A DNA stretch of 64,000 nucleotides from Mesorhizobium sp. Pch-S (GCF_004136315.1 NZ_CP029562.1:6223501-6287500), one strand, 5' to 3'; positions 38,728 through 47,288 are shown, numbered from the stretch's first letter. Translations and numbers: made by a program. Notes: generated by a model not told the origin, from the sequence alone.

Positions 38728-39642
38728 CTACTTGAGGAAGCCGTTCTTCTTCAGGAAGTCCTCAGCAACTGCCTTGGCCGGCTCACCGCCGACCTGGACG
38801 CGACCGTTCAACTCCTGCAGCGTGACCAGGTCGAGCTTCTCGAACACCGGCTTCAGCACTTCCTCGATCTTCGGGTTTTCCTTCAGCACCGCCTCGCGGA
38901 TGATCGGGGTCGGCTGGTAGACCGGCTGGACGTTCTTGTCGTCGGCGAGAACCACGAGGCCCGACGGTGCGATACCGCCATCGGTGCCGTAGACCATGGC
39001 AGCATTGGCCCCATTGGTCTGATTGGCGGCAGCACCGATGGTTGCAGCCGTGTCTCCACCCGATAGGGTGATCAGCTGATCCGGCTTCAGGGTGAAGCCG
39101 TAAGTTGTCTGGAAAGCCGGCAAGGCAGCGGCCGAATTGACGAATTCGGCTGAGGCGGCCAGCACCACCTTGCCGCCGCCCGCCACGTATTTGCCAAAGT
39201 CGGAGAGCGTGGCCAGCTTGTTGGCGTCGGTGACATCCTTGCGCAACGCGATCGCCCAGGTGTTGTTAGCCGGCGACGGTGTCAGCCAGACAAGCTTGTT
39301 GGCGTCGTAGTCGAGCTTCTTGGCTTCGGCATAACCCTTGGCGGCATCCTTCCAGACCGGATCGTCGGCCTTCTCGAAGAAGAAGGCGGCGTTGCCGGTG
39401 TATTCGGGATAGATGTCGATCTCGCCTGCAATAATCGCCTTGCGTACCACAGGCGTGGCACCAAGCTGAATGCGATCAACGGTCTTGATGCCGTTGGCAT
39501 TCAGAACCGACTGGATGATGTTGCCAAGAACCCCGCCCTCGGTGTCGATCTTGGATGATACGACGACATCGGCAGCGTTGGCGGAGGCGACGGAGAGGCC
39601 GAGCGCCACAAGCGCACCGGCTAAAAATCTGGTTGAAGACAT
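38728..39642 (-). CDS. osmF: Betaine-type ABC transporter substrate-binding protein (OsmF-like)
   Basis: A 304-residue periplasmic binding protein with a signal peptide (residues 1-23, ending A-N-A-A-D). The OpuAC-type fold is shown by S-K-I-D-T-E-G-G-V-L-G-N-I, D-I-Y-P-E-Y-T-G-N-A-A and the terminal E-L-N-G-R-V-Q-V-G-G-E. An AGAGGGA site precedes the ATG. It heads the operon, followed 67 bp later by the first permease. By family it binds glycine betaine or similar quaternary amines; affinity cannot be inferred. Confidence 0.87.
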   Translation of the reverse strand: MSSTRFLAGALVALGLSVASANAADVVVSSKIDTEGGVLGNIIQSVLNANGIKTVDRIQLGATPVVRKAIIAGEIDIYPEYTGNAAFFFEKADDPVWKDAAKGYAEAKKLDYDANKLVWLTPSPANNTWAIALRKDVTDANKLATLSDFGKYVAGGGKVVLAASAEFVNSAAALPAFQTTYGFTLKPDQLITLSGGDTAATIGAAANQTNGANAAMVYGTDGGIAPSGLVVLADDKNVQPVYQPTPIIREAVLKENPKIEEVLKPVFEKLDLVTLQELNGRVQVGGEPAKAVAEDFLKKNGFLK

Positions 39643-39867
39643 GGCGGCAAATCCCTCTGATAAAACCGATGACGATGCTTGCTATCGCACGCCCCAGACG
39701 GGCAGTCGGGGCATACGGTTTCATAAGATGGAGGGTAAGCGCAATATTTTTATCCGCAATGGGCGTTCGACCCGCGCCTATCCCGACAGCGTTCTGTCAG
39801 TTGGCCTGGCGCAGCTTTGTCCGCTAATTGCCGGCCGGATCCTCCTGGCTCCGAAATTGTGATCCCG

Positions 39868-40830
39868 CTATCCGGCTTCATAGGAAGCCGCACCTTGGGT
39901 GCGCGAACCGGCAAACAGCAAACCTGTCAATCCGAGGATGACAACACCCAGAACCATGATCTGGAGTCCGGTGACGGTTTCGTTGAAAAGCAACGCCGAC
40001 AGGACCATCGTCACCGCAGGCGCGGGTACGGTGATGGAACTGGCCACTGAAACGTCGATATGGCGGACGGCGTAGAACCACACGATCAGTTCAACATAAT
40101 AGGCAAGTCCCATCGCCACCGCGAATATCTGGAACTGAAAATCCAAACCTAACAATGGGATGCTGTCAAAACCCTCGAGTGAAACTGCAAGCACCGACAG
40201 AAAGATGGTCGAAACGACCAAGCGCGACGTTGTGACCTGGCTTGGCGTGATCGGGGTCGATAGCAAGGCCTGCCTGACGATGATGTGAGCAACACTCCAG
40301 ACCAGCGGAACCGCGAGCGCCAGCAGGAACCAGAATGACAGCCCAGCCAGCTGCCAAGTGCCCTGCGTGGCAAGATAATAGAGTGCGACAACCACCAAAA
40401 GCATGAAGCCTAGCTCGAGAGCACTCTTGCGGCGGCGCAGGAACACCGCTTCGAGCGCGGCAGCAAAGAGCGGATAGGCCTGCAGGGCAATCGCCGCATT
40501 GACCGCTCCCGCCTTTTCGAAGGCCAGAACATACATCCAGGTGGACAGGCTGAAGAGCCCGCCGGTGAACAGCGTAACGCCAAGCACACGCCATCGTTCT
40601 GCTCGAGGCATATGTTCACCGAACAGGCCATGTTCACCCGAACGCCATTCGAGTGCCAGCAGCGGAAGTGAAAACAGGAGCTGCCAGACCGATAGCCAAA
40701 GCGCGAATGAAAGCGCACTGGAACCAGCAGGGCGGCCGATTGCGATGATCGGCATCAGGCCAAGCACGACGAGGCAAATGAAAGCGAGTGTGATGCCGGT
40801 GCCGCGCCGCGGACTGAAGGGCTGGTCCAT
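39868..40830 (-). CDS. EamA-family (DMT) permease
   Basis: A 320-residue inner-membrane protein with ten hydrophobic segments arranged as two EamA repeats (residues about 15-150 and 165-305), as in drug/metabolite transporters. The start at 40830 has a GGAG site and excludes a non-hydrophobic N-terminal extension. No neighbour tells the substrate; it is separate from the betaine operon (225 bp gap). Confidence 0.82.
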   Translation of the reverse strand: MDQPFSPRRGTGITLAFICLVVLGLMPIIAIGRPAGSSALSFALWLSVWQLLFSLPLLALEWRSGEHGLFGEHMPRAERWRVLGVTLFTGGLFSLSTWMYVLAFEKAGAVNAAIALQAYPLFAAALEAVFLRRRKSALELGFMLLVVVALYYLATQGTWQLAGLSFWFLLALAVPLVWSVAHIIVRQALLSTPITPSQVTTSRLVVSTIFLSVLAVSLEGFDSIPLLGLDFQFQIFAVAMGLAYYVELIVWFYAVRHIDVSVASSITVPAPAVTMVLSALLFNETVTGLQIMVLGVVILGLTGLLFAGSRTQGAASYEAG

Positions 40831-40979
40831 GCAGAGCTCCGGATGCCGGCATTGCCGAGAGGTTGGCACCAGAGGTCAATACAGAGATACCGGCAGCTAG
40901 CCATAGAGGCAGCTCGTGATGGATTCTGCTCCAGCCAACACGTCATCAGCCCGGTGTTGGGACGTGACTATCGGCTCGG

Positions 40980-41417
40980 CTAAAATCGCATGAAGACAGT
41001 GCCATCGGGGCCGAATGTCACGACATCGTAGGCTTCGGGTTCAACGCCCGGCATCTCCATGCCCGGCGAGCCAACGGGCATGCCTGCAACAGCAAGGCCC
41101 TTGACGGCCGGCCGCTCGGCAAGCAGTTTCCCGACCGCCTTGGCCGGCACATGCCCTTCAAGCACATAGCCGGATACCAGGGCGGTGTGGCATGACTGCA
41201 GGGCCTGAGGTATCCCCTGCTCCGCCTTGAATTTCTCAAGCGTTGAGCTCTCCACGACCTTCACTGTGAAACCTGCCTTTGCCATGTGATCTGCCCATGC
41301 GCCACAGCAACCGCATGATGGGTCCTTGTATACCGTCACCAGAGCCTGCTCCGCAGCGAAGGCCGACGGGCCTGCCAGCAAAGCCGCGGTCGCGATGAAA
41401 AACGTCCGGCGTCTCAT
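40980..41417 (-). CDS. DUF411 metal-binding protein of copper cluster
   Basis: A 145-residue exported protein of the DUF411 family, commonly found in copper/silver resistance loci. A signal peptide (residues 1-22) is followed by Y-K-D-P-S-C-G-C-C-G-A-W, a CxCC motif suited to metal binding. The later C-H-T-A-L-V-S-G-Y-V-L-E-G-H-V-P and M-P-V-G-S-P-G-M-E-M-P-G are family-typical. The second ATG (41417) is 6 bases from AAAGGAG; the first (41423) abuts it, so the second is used. It is last gene of the cluster. Confidence 0.88.
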   Translation of the reverse strand: MRRRTFFIATAALLAGPSAFAAEQALVTVYKDPSCGCCGAWADHMAKAGFTVKVVESSTLEKFKAEQGIPQALQSCHTALVSGYVLEGHVPAKAVGKLLAERPAVKGLAVAGMPVGSPGMEMPGVEPEAYDVVTFGPDGTVFMRF

Positions 41418-41492
41418 TACCATCTCCTTTGGTACGATCAGCATGGAGCCAGACATCGGCTCCATGCTGATCGGTTGGTCTAGCGATAGCGC

Positions 41493-41774
41493 TTACTTGG
41501 CCTTTTCGATCCTGGTTACCGTCAGGCGGCCGTTGACGCGGTCGGCCTCGAATTTAACCTTGTCACCGACCTTGACGGTTTTCAAAGCTGCCGGATCGGC
41601 TGCCACGAAGACCATGGTCATCGCATCCATATCCAGGTTGGTGATCGGGCCATGCTTCAGCGTGATCTTGCCTTGAGCCTGGTCGATCTTGGTGACCTGA
41701 CCGTCGACCGGTGCTGCCTCGGCGGACGTGACCAGCGCGATCAAGATCGCTGTGGCTGCTGCTAGTTTACGCAT
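41493..41774 (-). CDS. CusF-like periplasmic copper-binding protein
   Basis: A 93-residue exported protein with a signal peptide (1-20, A-E-A-A-P) and a small beta-barrel domain matching CusF. The metal-binding stretch is K-H-G-P-I-T-N-L-D-M-D-A-M-T-M. The His and two Met ligands of CusF are present, but the Trp that caps the metal in CusF aligns with Met here. It is likely to chaperone Cu(I) in the periplasm for the neighbouring oxidase or an exporter. GGAG lies upstream of the ATG. There is a 24-bp gap to the cupredoxin gene. Confidence 0.87.
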   Translation of the reverse strand: MRKLAAATAILIALVTSAEAAPVDGQVTKIDQAQGKITLKHGPITNLDMDAMTMVFVAADPAALKTVKVGDKVKFEADRVNGRLTVTRIEKAK

Positions 41775-41798
41775 CGTGTTTCTCCTTCGTTGCGATGG

Positions 41799-42263
41799 TT
41801 ATTTGACGACAATGGTGCCGGCCATGCCGGCTTCGCGGTGCCCGGGGATGAGGCAGGAGAAGTCGAACTCCCCCGCCTTGGTGAATTTCCAGACGATCTC
41901 GCCGGTTTTCTTTGGAGCCAGACGCTTGGCGTTCGGATCGTCGTGTTCCATGTCGGGATTCTTGGCCATCTGCTCGCCGTGCTTCAGGTTCTCGGCCAGC
42001 GTGCCGAGCACCAGTTCATGGTCGAGCTCGCCGTTGTTGCGAAGCATGAATTTGACCTGCTCACCAGTCTTGATCTCGACACGGTTGGGCAGGAACTCCA
42101 TGCGGCCGTCGGCCTCACGCATGACGACCTGGACGACGCGTGCCGGCTTTTTCGGATTGCCCGGTTCACCGTAGGCGCGCTCACCATCGTGGCCCGCATC
42201 GGCAAAGGCCGCAGCCGGCGAGGCCAACATGGCCAGGGTGGTAACAAGGACTCGGATATTCAT
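41799..42263 (-). CDS. Cupredoxin-family blue copper protein
   Basis: A 154-residue exported protein with a signal peptide (1-22). The plastocyanin-type copper ligands are visible: His in N-G-E-L-D-H-E-L-V, then Cys, His and Met in F-S-C-L-I-P-G-H-R-E-A-G-M. A Met/His-rich insert (H-G-E-Q-M-A-K-N-P-D-M-E-H-D) in between may bind extra copper. It sits between the multicopper oxidase gene and the CusF-like gene, 14 bp from the former, so it is probably a soluble partner of the oxidase. Confidence 0.88.
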   Translation of the reverse strand: MNIRVLVTTLAMLASPAAAFADAGHDGERAYGEPGNPKKPARVVQVVMREADGRMEFLPNRVEIKTGEQVKFMLRNNGELDHELVLGTLAENLKHGEQMAKNPDMEHDDPNAKRLAPKKTGEIVWKFTKAGEFDFSCLIPGHREAGMAGTIVVK

Positions 42264-42277
42264 GAACAGACTGTCCT

Positions 42278-43714
42278 TCAGTGGTTGTTGTGCTGGTTCT
42301 TGGACGATGGATGACCGCCGGGTTTCACCACGGTGACTTCGGCAGTCTGCGACTTGTCGAAGGCGGGAGCCTCACGGCGTTCCGCCTTCTGGCTTTGACC
42401 GGTCCACTCGTAAGCGACCGTACCCGACGGGTGCTGGTACCAGCCGGGATCCTTGTAGTCCCCGCGAGCCAGGCCCTCGCGGACCTTGACCACCGAGAAC
42501 ATGCCACCCATCTCGATCGGCCCGAACGGACCGAAGCCCGTCATCATCGGCAGGGTGTTGTCGGGCAGCGGCATTTCCATTTCGCCCATGTCGGCCATGC
42601 CGGCGGTGCCCATCGGCATGTAGTCCGGCACGAGACGCTTGATCTTCTTGGCCACCTCCTTCTTGTCAGCGCCGATGAAGGTGGCGAGTTCGTGCCCCAT
42701 GGCGTTCATGGTGTGGTGCGATTTGTGGCAGTGGATGGCCCAGTCGCCGGCGTAGTCGGCCACGAAATCGAATGCGCGCATCTGGCCGACGGCGCAGTCG
42801 ATGGTGACTTCGGGCCACGCCGCGGCTTCCGGCACCCAGCCACCATCCGTGCACGAAACCTTGAAGTCGTATCCGTGCATATGGATGGGATGGTTGGTCA
42901 TGGTGAGGTTGCCGAAACGCACCCGCACCTTGTCGCCCCTGGCCACCACCAGCGGGTCGATCCCCGGGAAAACACGGCTGTTCCAGGTCCACATGTTGAA
43001 GTCGGTCATCTCCGCCACCCGCGGCACATAGGCGCCGGGTTCGATGTCGTAAGAGGACATCAGGAAGACGAAGTCGCGGTCGACGCGGCGGTAGGCGGGA
43101 TCCTTCGGATGAACGACGAAGAACCCCATCATGCCCATCGCCATCTGCACCATCTCGTCGGCGTGCGGGTGGTACATGAAGGTGCCGCTCTTCCGCAGCT
43201 GGAACTCGTAGACGAAGGTCTTGCCGACGGGGATGTGCGGCTGGGTGAGCCCGCCGACACCGTCCATGCCACTGGGCAAAAGCTGGCCATGCCAGTGGAT
43301 GGTCGTGTGTTCTGGCAGTCGATTGGTGACGAAGATGCGCACCCTGTCGCCTTCCACCGCCTCGATGGTCGGCCCCGGCGACTGGCCGTTGTAGCCCCAC
43401 AGGTGCCCGACCATTCCCGGAGAGAATTCGCGCACCACAGGCTCGGCGACGAGATGGAATTCCTTCCACTCGCCGTTCATGCGCCACGGAAGCGTCCAGC
43501 CGTTCAGCGTGACGACAGGATTGTAGTCGGGTCCGCTTGTGGGCACGAGCGGCGGCCGCGTCACGGCCTCTGTCATCGTCGGCGCCTCCGGTACCGAGGC
43601 AAAGGCCGTACGACCCGACACCACACCGGCGCCGAGCAGCGTCATGGCGCCAGTCGCGCCGAGGAAGTTGCGGCGGGAGACCGTCATGGCCTGTTTCTCC
43701 TTTGGACTATTCAT
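42278..43714 (-). CDS. Tat-exported multicopper oxidase
   Basis: A 478-residue periplasmic multicopper oxidase. The twin-arginine signal is S-R-R-N-F-L-G. The copper sites appear as H-W-H-G-Q, H-P-H-A-D-E-M, H-P-I-H-M-H-G-Y-D-F and the type 1 motif H-C-H-K-S-H-H-T-M-N-A-M. A Met-rich stretch near residue 400 (M-P-M-G-T-A-G-M-A-D-M-G-E-M-E-M-P) resembles Cu(I)-binding segments of CueO/CopA-type enzymes, so Cu(I) oxidation for detoxification is likely. The start at 43714 has GGGAGG and overlaps the TolC-like gene; ATG 43687 with AAGGAG is a good alternative, nearer the RR motif. Confidence 0.92.
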   Translation of the reverse strand: MNSPKEKQAMTVSRRNFLGATGAMTLLGAGVVSGRTAFASVPEAPTMTEAVTRPPLVPTSGPDYNPVVTLNGWTLPWRMNGEWKEFHLVAEPVVREFSPGMVGHLWGYNGQSPGPTIEAVEGDRVRIFVTNRLPEHTTIHWHGQLLPSGMDGVGGLTQPHIPVGKTFVYEFQLRKSGTFMYHPHADEMVQMAMGMMGFFVVHPKDPAYRRVDRDFVFLMSSYDIEPGAYVPRVAEMTDFNMWTWNSRVFPGIDPLVVARGDKVRVRFGNLTMTNHPIHMHGYDFKVSCTDGGWVPEAAAWPEVTIDCAVGQMRAFDFVADYAGDWAIHCHKSHHTMNAMGHELATFIGADKKEVAKKIKRLVPDYMPMGTAGMADMGEMEMPLPDNTLPMMTGFGPFGPIEMGGMFSVVKVREGLARGDYKDPGWYQHPSGTVAYEWTGQSQKAERREAPAFDKSQTAEVTVVKPGGHPSSKNQHNNH

Positions 43715-45149
43715 CGCCACCTCCCGCGCCACCACCAATGATGGCGCTCTGGAAATCGACACCGGCGACGAAGACGTCGCGTTGCGCCTCGATCGCCGCG
43801 ACATTGGTCTCGATGCCTTCGCGCGTGGTCGTCAGAAGCTCGAACACGTCGATCAGCATGCCGTTGTATTGAAGCTGCGCTTCCTCGGAGATCACCTTGC
43901 GCAACGGTATGATGCTGGCGCGGTACTGCCGGGCGATATCGTTGGACGCACGATAGGCAAGCAAAGCCGAGCGAGCCTCGGAGCGGATAGCGATCGCCTT
44001 GGCAGCGAAGCGGTTGACGGCCTGCATGTAGGTCTCGACATTTCGCCGTCTGGTCGTCTCGCCGAAATCGAAGATCGGGATCTCCAGTTCGAGATCAAGC
44101 GTGACGCCTTTCGGATAGTCCTTCTCGACCTCGCCGTGATCATTCTTGCTGCGTTCGAAATTGGCAAAGCCGGCCAGCTGAAAGGCCGAGACATACCGGG
44201 TCGCGTTGTCGAGCTTGAGCGAACGGGCCAGAGCGTCGAGTTCGAGCCGTGCCACGATCAGATCGACACGTTTGCGAATGGCTTCCGTCTCGGCCTGATC
44301 CGATGTCTGCAGTTTCTTTGGCAGGGACGGCAGCCTGTTCGGGATCTTGTAGCCGGCATCCGCGCCCCACAAGCCGAGCTCACGCGTGAGCGCCTCGCGC
44401 GTAACGCCTGCTTCAAGCCTGGCGGCGGCGAGTTGGCTGGAGGTTTCGGCATTGAAGGCACCCGCGCGTGCCTGATCCAGTTTGGTTGCCGCACCGGTCT
44501 CGCCAAGCTTGCGCGTGAGGTCGGCCGCTGCGTCCGTCGAGGCTCTCGCCTGCTCGAGATAGGTCACCCGATGCCGGGCGGCTACGGCTCGATAATACGC
44601 CTTGCGTGCACTGGCCGCCTGACGAAACGTTGCCTCGATGGCACGATATCGCGCCGCCTCGAATTCCTTCTCGGCAATCGCCTTGCGTGCGGGCAAGGTG
44701 AGCAGCGCCAGCAGCGAACCGACCAGCCGGCGTTCGATGTCCAGCGATCCTTGCTGCAAGGTGCCGCCAAGCGAAATGCTCGGATTGGGCGGCAGGCTGG
44801 CTTCCACGAAGGCTGCTTCGGAAACGCCGAGCGCATTGTATTCGGCCTGAAGGTTCCTGTTGCTTAGCAATGCCACCTGGACGGCACTGTCGGCGTTCAA
44901 TGGCTGGGTCAAAAGTACCTTCACACGCGACGCCGCCGCCTTGGCATCGGCCTTCGAGGCGATCTTCAAGGTTTGCGCGCCGATTGCGGACGATACCTGC
45001 GCACCCACCGGCTCCATGCCGGCGTCCTTGCTGAAGGTTGCGCAGCCTGCCAGCGTCAGCGCGAGCAGGCTGACACCTCCGAGTTTGACGAACTTGCCGT
45101 TCTGGACAGCCGGCAAGACGGAAGAAGCAAAGGAGACGATCGGCATCAT
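43707..45149 (-). CDS. TolC-family outer-membrane factor of copper cluster
   Basis: A 480-residue outer-membrane efflux protein with two OEP repeats. It starts with a membrane-anchoring segment containing L-A-L-T-L-A-G-C (lipobox), so it is probably lipid-anchored like CusC. Long coiled-coil helices (for example E-A-A-R-Y-R-A-I-E-A-T-F-R-Q-A-A) form the periplasmic tunnel. No RND or membrane-fusion gene lies next to it, so the partner pump is elsewhere or absent. It overlaps the lipoprotein gene (ATGA) and the oxidase gene, giving a tightly coupled operon. Confidence 0.87.
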   Translation of the reverse strand: MMPIVSFASSVLPAVQNGKFVKLGGVSLLALTLAGCATFSKDAGMEPVGAQVSSAIGAQTLKIASKADAKAAASRVKVLLTQPLNADSAVQVALLSNRNLQAEYNALGVSEAAFVEASLPPNPSISLGGTLQQGSLDIERRLVGSLLALLTLPARKAIAEKEFEAARYRAIEATFRQAASARKAYYRAVAARHRVTYLEQARASTDAAADLTRKLGETGAATKLDQARAGAFNAETSSQLAAARLEAGVTREALTRELGLWGADAGYKIPNRLPSLPKKLQTSDQAETEAIRKRVDLIVARLELDALARSLKLDNATRYVSAFQLAGFANFERSKNDHGEVEKDYPKGVTLDLELEIPIFDFGETTRRRNVETYMQAVNRFAAKAIAIRSEARSALLAYRASNDIARQYRASIIPLRKVISEEAQLQYNGMLIDVFELLTTTREGIETNVAAIEAQRDVFVAGVDFQSAIIGGGAGGGDE

Positions 45150-45364
45150 TTGCCTTTCTCCTTCGGCGCCACTTGGCGGTTGCTGTCGACCCAGGATTTG
45201 GGCGCAACAGGACGGTAGTCGACCGTGCCGGCGAGCACCGGCGTGTACCGCGCAGGCGGCACGGCAATGGCAGGGTCGGCTGGCGACGGCCCTGTGCCGA
45301 TCTCAGGCAAGGCCGTGCAGGCGGAAAGGATGATGGCGGGTGCCATCACGAACGGAGACCTCAT
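45146..45364 (-). CDS. Small lipoprotein preceding the TolC-like gene
   Basis: A 72-residue protein with a short hydrophobic signal and lipobox I-L-S-A-C at residues 12-16. The mature part is Pro-rich and unstructured-looking (P-S-P-A-D-P-A-I-A-V-P-P-A-R-Y). A GAGGAT site precedes the ATG. It overlaps the TolC-like gene by 4 bases, so it is surely part of the copper operon. No family recognised. The 262 bp upstream to 45627 contain no gene. Confidence 0.7.
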   Translation of the reverse strand: MRSPFVMAPAIILSACTALPEIGTGPSPADPAIAVPPARYTPVLAGTVDYRPVAPKSWVDSNRQVAPKEKGK

Positions 45365-45626
45365 GAATGATCCTCAACGACGGAGATGAATGGAGAACGC
45401 GGGCCTGACGGAGCACGGGCTCCAGGCCAGGCCATACGACGAGTGGCGAGAGCCGCCATGCCGGTTCTCCGCGAGGATTCCGGGCACTGACGCTCAGTCG
45501 GCGCGCACGATCTCGCCGGCGCATGGGCCGGACCGATCGTCAAGGTCGATCAGAAACAGGAACTGGGTGCGTCAATCGAGCGGAGACTTCCGCCCGGGAC
45601 GCAACAATCCAACCTACGCCGACGTT

Positions 45627-46088
45627 TCAGGCGTGGGCCGGACGGGGAGGACGTTCAAGCCGGAGGGTCGCAGAGCCTTCCAGCACGTCGGCCAGCTGGC
45701 GGTGCTTGATCTGCCAGGTCAGGAAGCTGACCGGCGCGACACAATCGACGGAAAGAATGGCGGTGTGGCAGGCCATGGCGCAGCAGGTTTGCGCCAGATC
45801 CTGCGGTTGATGGTGCGAGCCGCTGCAGCTGCTGCCCTCGCAGGCGGCCGAACTGTCTTCTTGTTTGCCGCCGCTATGGTCGTGGTTTCCGGCGCTCGGA
45901 TGGTCCATAGCCGAGGCTTCGCCGACCACGACGTCACCAGTCGCGGGCAAGACCGCGCCTGCGGCCCAGCCCGTGCTGCTTATCGCCACCGCCACCATGA
46001 CAAGCGCAACCGATAGCATCCTGCCCATGTGAAAAAACACAGACAAAAGGCTGGCCGCAACATTTGCTATGGCTTGGCGAACAGTCAT
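45627..46088 (-). CDS. His/Cys-rich membrane-anchored or secreted protein, copper cluster
   Basis: A 153-residue protein of unknown family. One N-terminal hydrophobic segment (around residues 20-45, ending A-G-A-V) acts as signal or anchor. The mature part is rich in possible metal ligands: H-P-S-A-G-N-H-D-H-S-G-G, then C-E-G-S-S-C-S-G-S-H-H and T-C-C-A-M-A-C-H. It resembles DUF2946-type proteins found in copper loci, but I am not sure. Start uncertain: ATG 46088 or 46028, neither with a good ribosome-binding site. It is first in the minus-strand copper run, next to two candidate operators. Confidence 0.6.
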   Translation of the reverse strand: MTVRQAIANVAASLLSVFFHMGRMLSVALVMVAVAISSTGWAAGAVLPATGDVVVGEASAMDHPSAGNHDHSGGKQEDSSAACEGSSCSGSHHQPQDLAQTCCAMACHTAILSVDCVAPVSFLTWQIKHRQLADVLEGSATLRLERPPRPAHA

Positions 46089-46207
46089 CAGGCGCAATTC
46101 CAACGGCCTTGGTTTCTCACCTTGACGCCGAAGTTCCGACGCGGATCAGACAACGGCTACCGGATGAAGGTATTGCCGGGATATCGAAGGGCCAACAAGT
46201 TTTTTTA

Positions 46208-46219
46208 TACATATTTGTA
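46208..46219. promoter_or_regulatory. TACA-N4-TGTA operator, copy 1
   Basis: TACATATTTGTA, inside the longer ATACATATTTGTAT palindrome, is 120 bp upstream of the His/Cys-rich gene in the divergent copper intergenic region. Confidence 0.5.
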
Positions 46220-46396
46220 TTCGTCTCTCGTCGACCGGCACGATGCGTGGTCAGCCAACCCGACACCGTGAGAATCATCAACCCGACAGCGGGTTGCAAG
46301 CGCGACTTTTGTGACGGCGGTCCAGTGGCGCGTCAAGCAGCAGATGATTGCTAGTACAGAACCGTCACGACGTTCGACCTCCATGGTGACAAGAAT

Positions 46397-46408
46397 CACA
46401 AAATTGTA
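46397..46408. promoter_or_regulatory. TACA-N4-TGTA operator, copy 2 (one mismatch)
   Basis: CACAAAATTGTA with flanking AA, 89 bp before the small secreted protein gene. It shares the NATN-like core, with A in second position. GTGA-N6-TCAC (46386-46399) partly overlaps it, and GTGAC-N6-GTCAC lies at 46422-46437. Confidence 0.4.
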
Positions 46409-46496
46409 AATCGGGCGGAAAGTGACGGTGAAGTCACGCGCCTAGCCTCTGATCGTCGGGCCCCCAAGACGCCCGCGTTCGACAAGAGGAACAATC

Positions 46497-46778
46497 ATGC
46501 ACAAGACCATCGGATATGCTTTGATCATCGTGGCCGCCACGGCGACCGGCGCTTTTGCCAACAGCGGTTCCAATCCAACAAATTCCGAGCTCGACAGGAT
46601 CTTGCAAGGCCATGGATCGGCTGGCGAGGCGGCCGGATCGGTGTCGAATCCGGACATCTCCTACAGGGTTCTTGCCAACGGAGACCTTGAAAAGACCAAC
46701 ACACGTTACAACCGCGTCGAGATCGTGAAGCCCTCCTGGTCGCAGGGCCAGCGTGCCAGCTGGGCGGGACGGAGGTAG
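46497..46778 (+). CDS. Small secreted protein of unknown function
   Basis: A 93-residue protein with a clear signal peptide (1-21, G-A-F-A-N). The mature part is polar, with no Cys and one His, so it is not an obvious copper chelator. It ends with a basic tail (W-S-Q-G-Q-R-A-S-W-A-G-R-R). A GAGGA site precedes the ATG. It lies between the copper operon and the two-component genes and is followed by a strong hairpin, so it is a single-gene transcript. No family recognised; a role in envelope metal stress is only suggested by position. Confidence 0.7.
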   Translation: MHKTIGYALIIVAATATGAFANSGSNPTNSELDRILQGHGSAGEAAGSVSNPDISYRVLANGDLEKTNTRYNRVEIVKPSWSQGQRASWAGRR

Positions 46779-46815
46779 CCGTCGACACCGTCCCTCCGCG
46801 GAACGATTTGACGCA

Positions 46816-46844
46816 AGGAGCGATCCGACCGACGGATCGCTCCT
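46816..46844 (+). terminator. Hairpin after small secreted protein gene
   Basis: Perfect 12-bp arms (AGGAGCGATCCG / CGGATCGCTCCT) with a 5-base loop, 37 bases after the stop; no U-tract. Confidence 0.6.
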
Positions 46845-47288
46845 GAAGCTGCTTCACCTCTTGCCCGGCTCATGGAGCCAAGCTCACGACTGCGTTGGGC
46901 GGCGTTGCAACTTCCTCGGCCGTCACCAATCCGTGATCGCAGTTCCACAATCTGCCTGGCTGAAGACCCAGATTGAACACAGTTGTTGCAGATGCCGATA
47001 GCCACCATCGGAATCGAACCAACTTCAACGGCTTAGAGTGACCACCATGAGACGAATTCGGCGGAGGGGCGAGAATTTGCAGGACCAAACGAAACTTGTC
47101 TCAACAGCCAATCTCCGCCGCGCCGCCGAGCAATCCAAGACGGCGATGCGACCATAACAGACGTCGAGCGGGAATACCCGCTGACCAACAATTCATTGAG
47201 ACATGGTTCGTGCAGGAAGCGGACGAACCGAACCAACCTTTGAGGTCATCAACGCTTGGACAACCAAGCCAGATGAGAGCCATTCGTC
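46845..47288. other. Intergenic region upstream of the response regulator, no gene recognised
   Basis: About 440 bp without a supported gene. Several short frames exist on both strands, none with ribosome-binding site plus family features. It should contain the two-component promoter, but I see no TACA-N4-TGTA copy here and no clear -35/-10. An isolated T-arm-like string is noted at 47010-47020. Confidence 0.5.

Noticed and set aside
42281..43741. 486-residue plus-strand open frame, rich in His and Val
   Set aside because: Antisense of the multicopper oxidase, whose copper motifs are unmistakable on the other strand.
47010..47020. Minus-strand GGTTCGATTCC, identical to a tRNA T-arm
   Set aside because: No matching acceptor stem, anticodon arm or CCA surrounds it, and no integrase or repeated att-like copy is nearby. 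It may be chance.
46870..47088. 72-residue minus-strand frame ending in a protein-like stretch
   Set aside because: No ribosome-binding site, poor composition in its first half and no recognised family.
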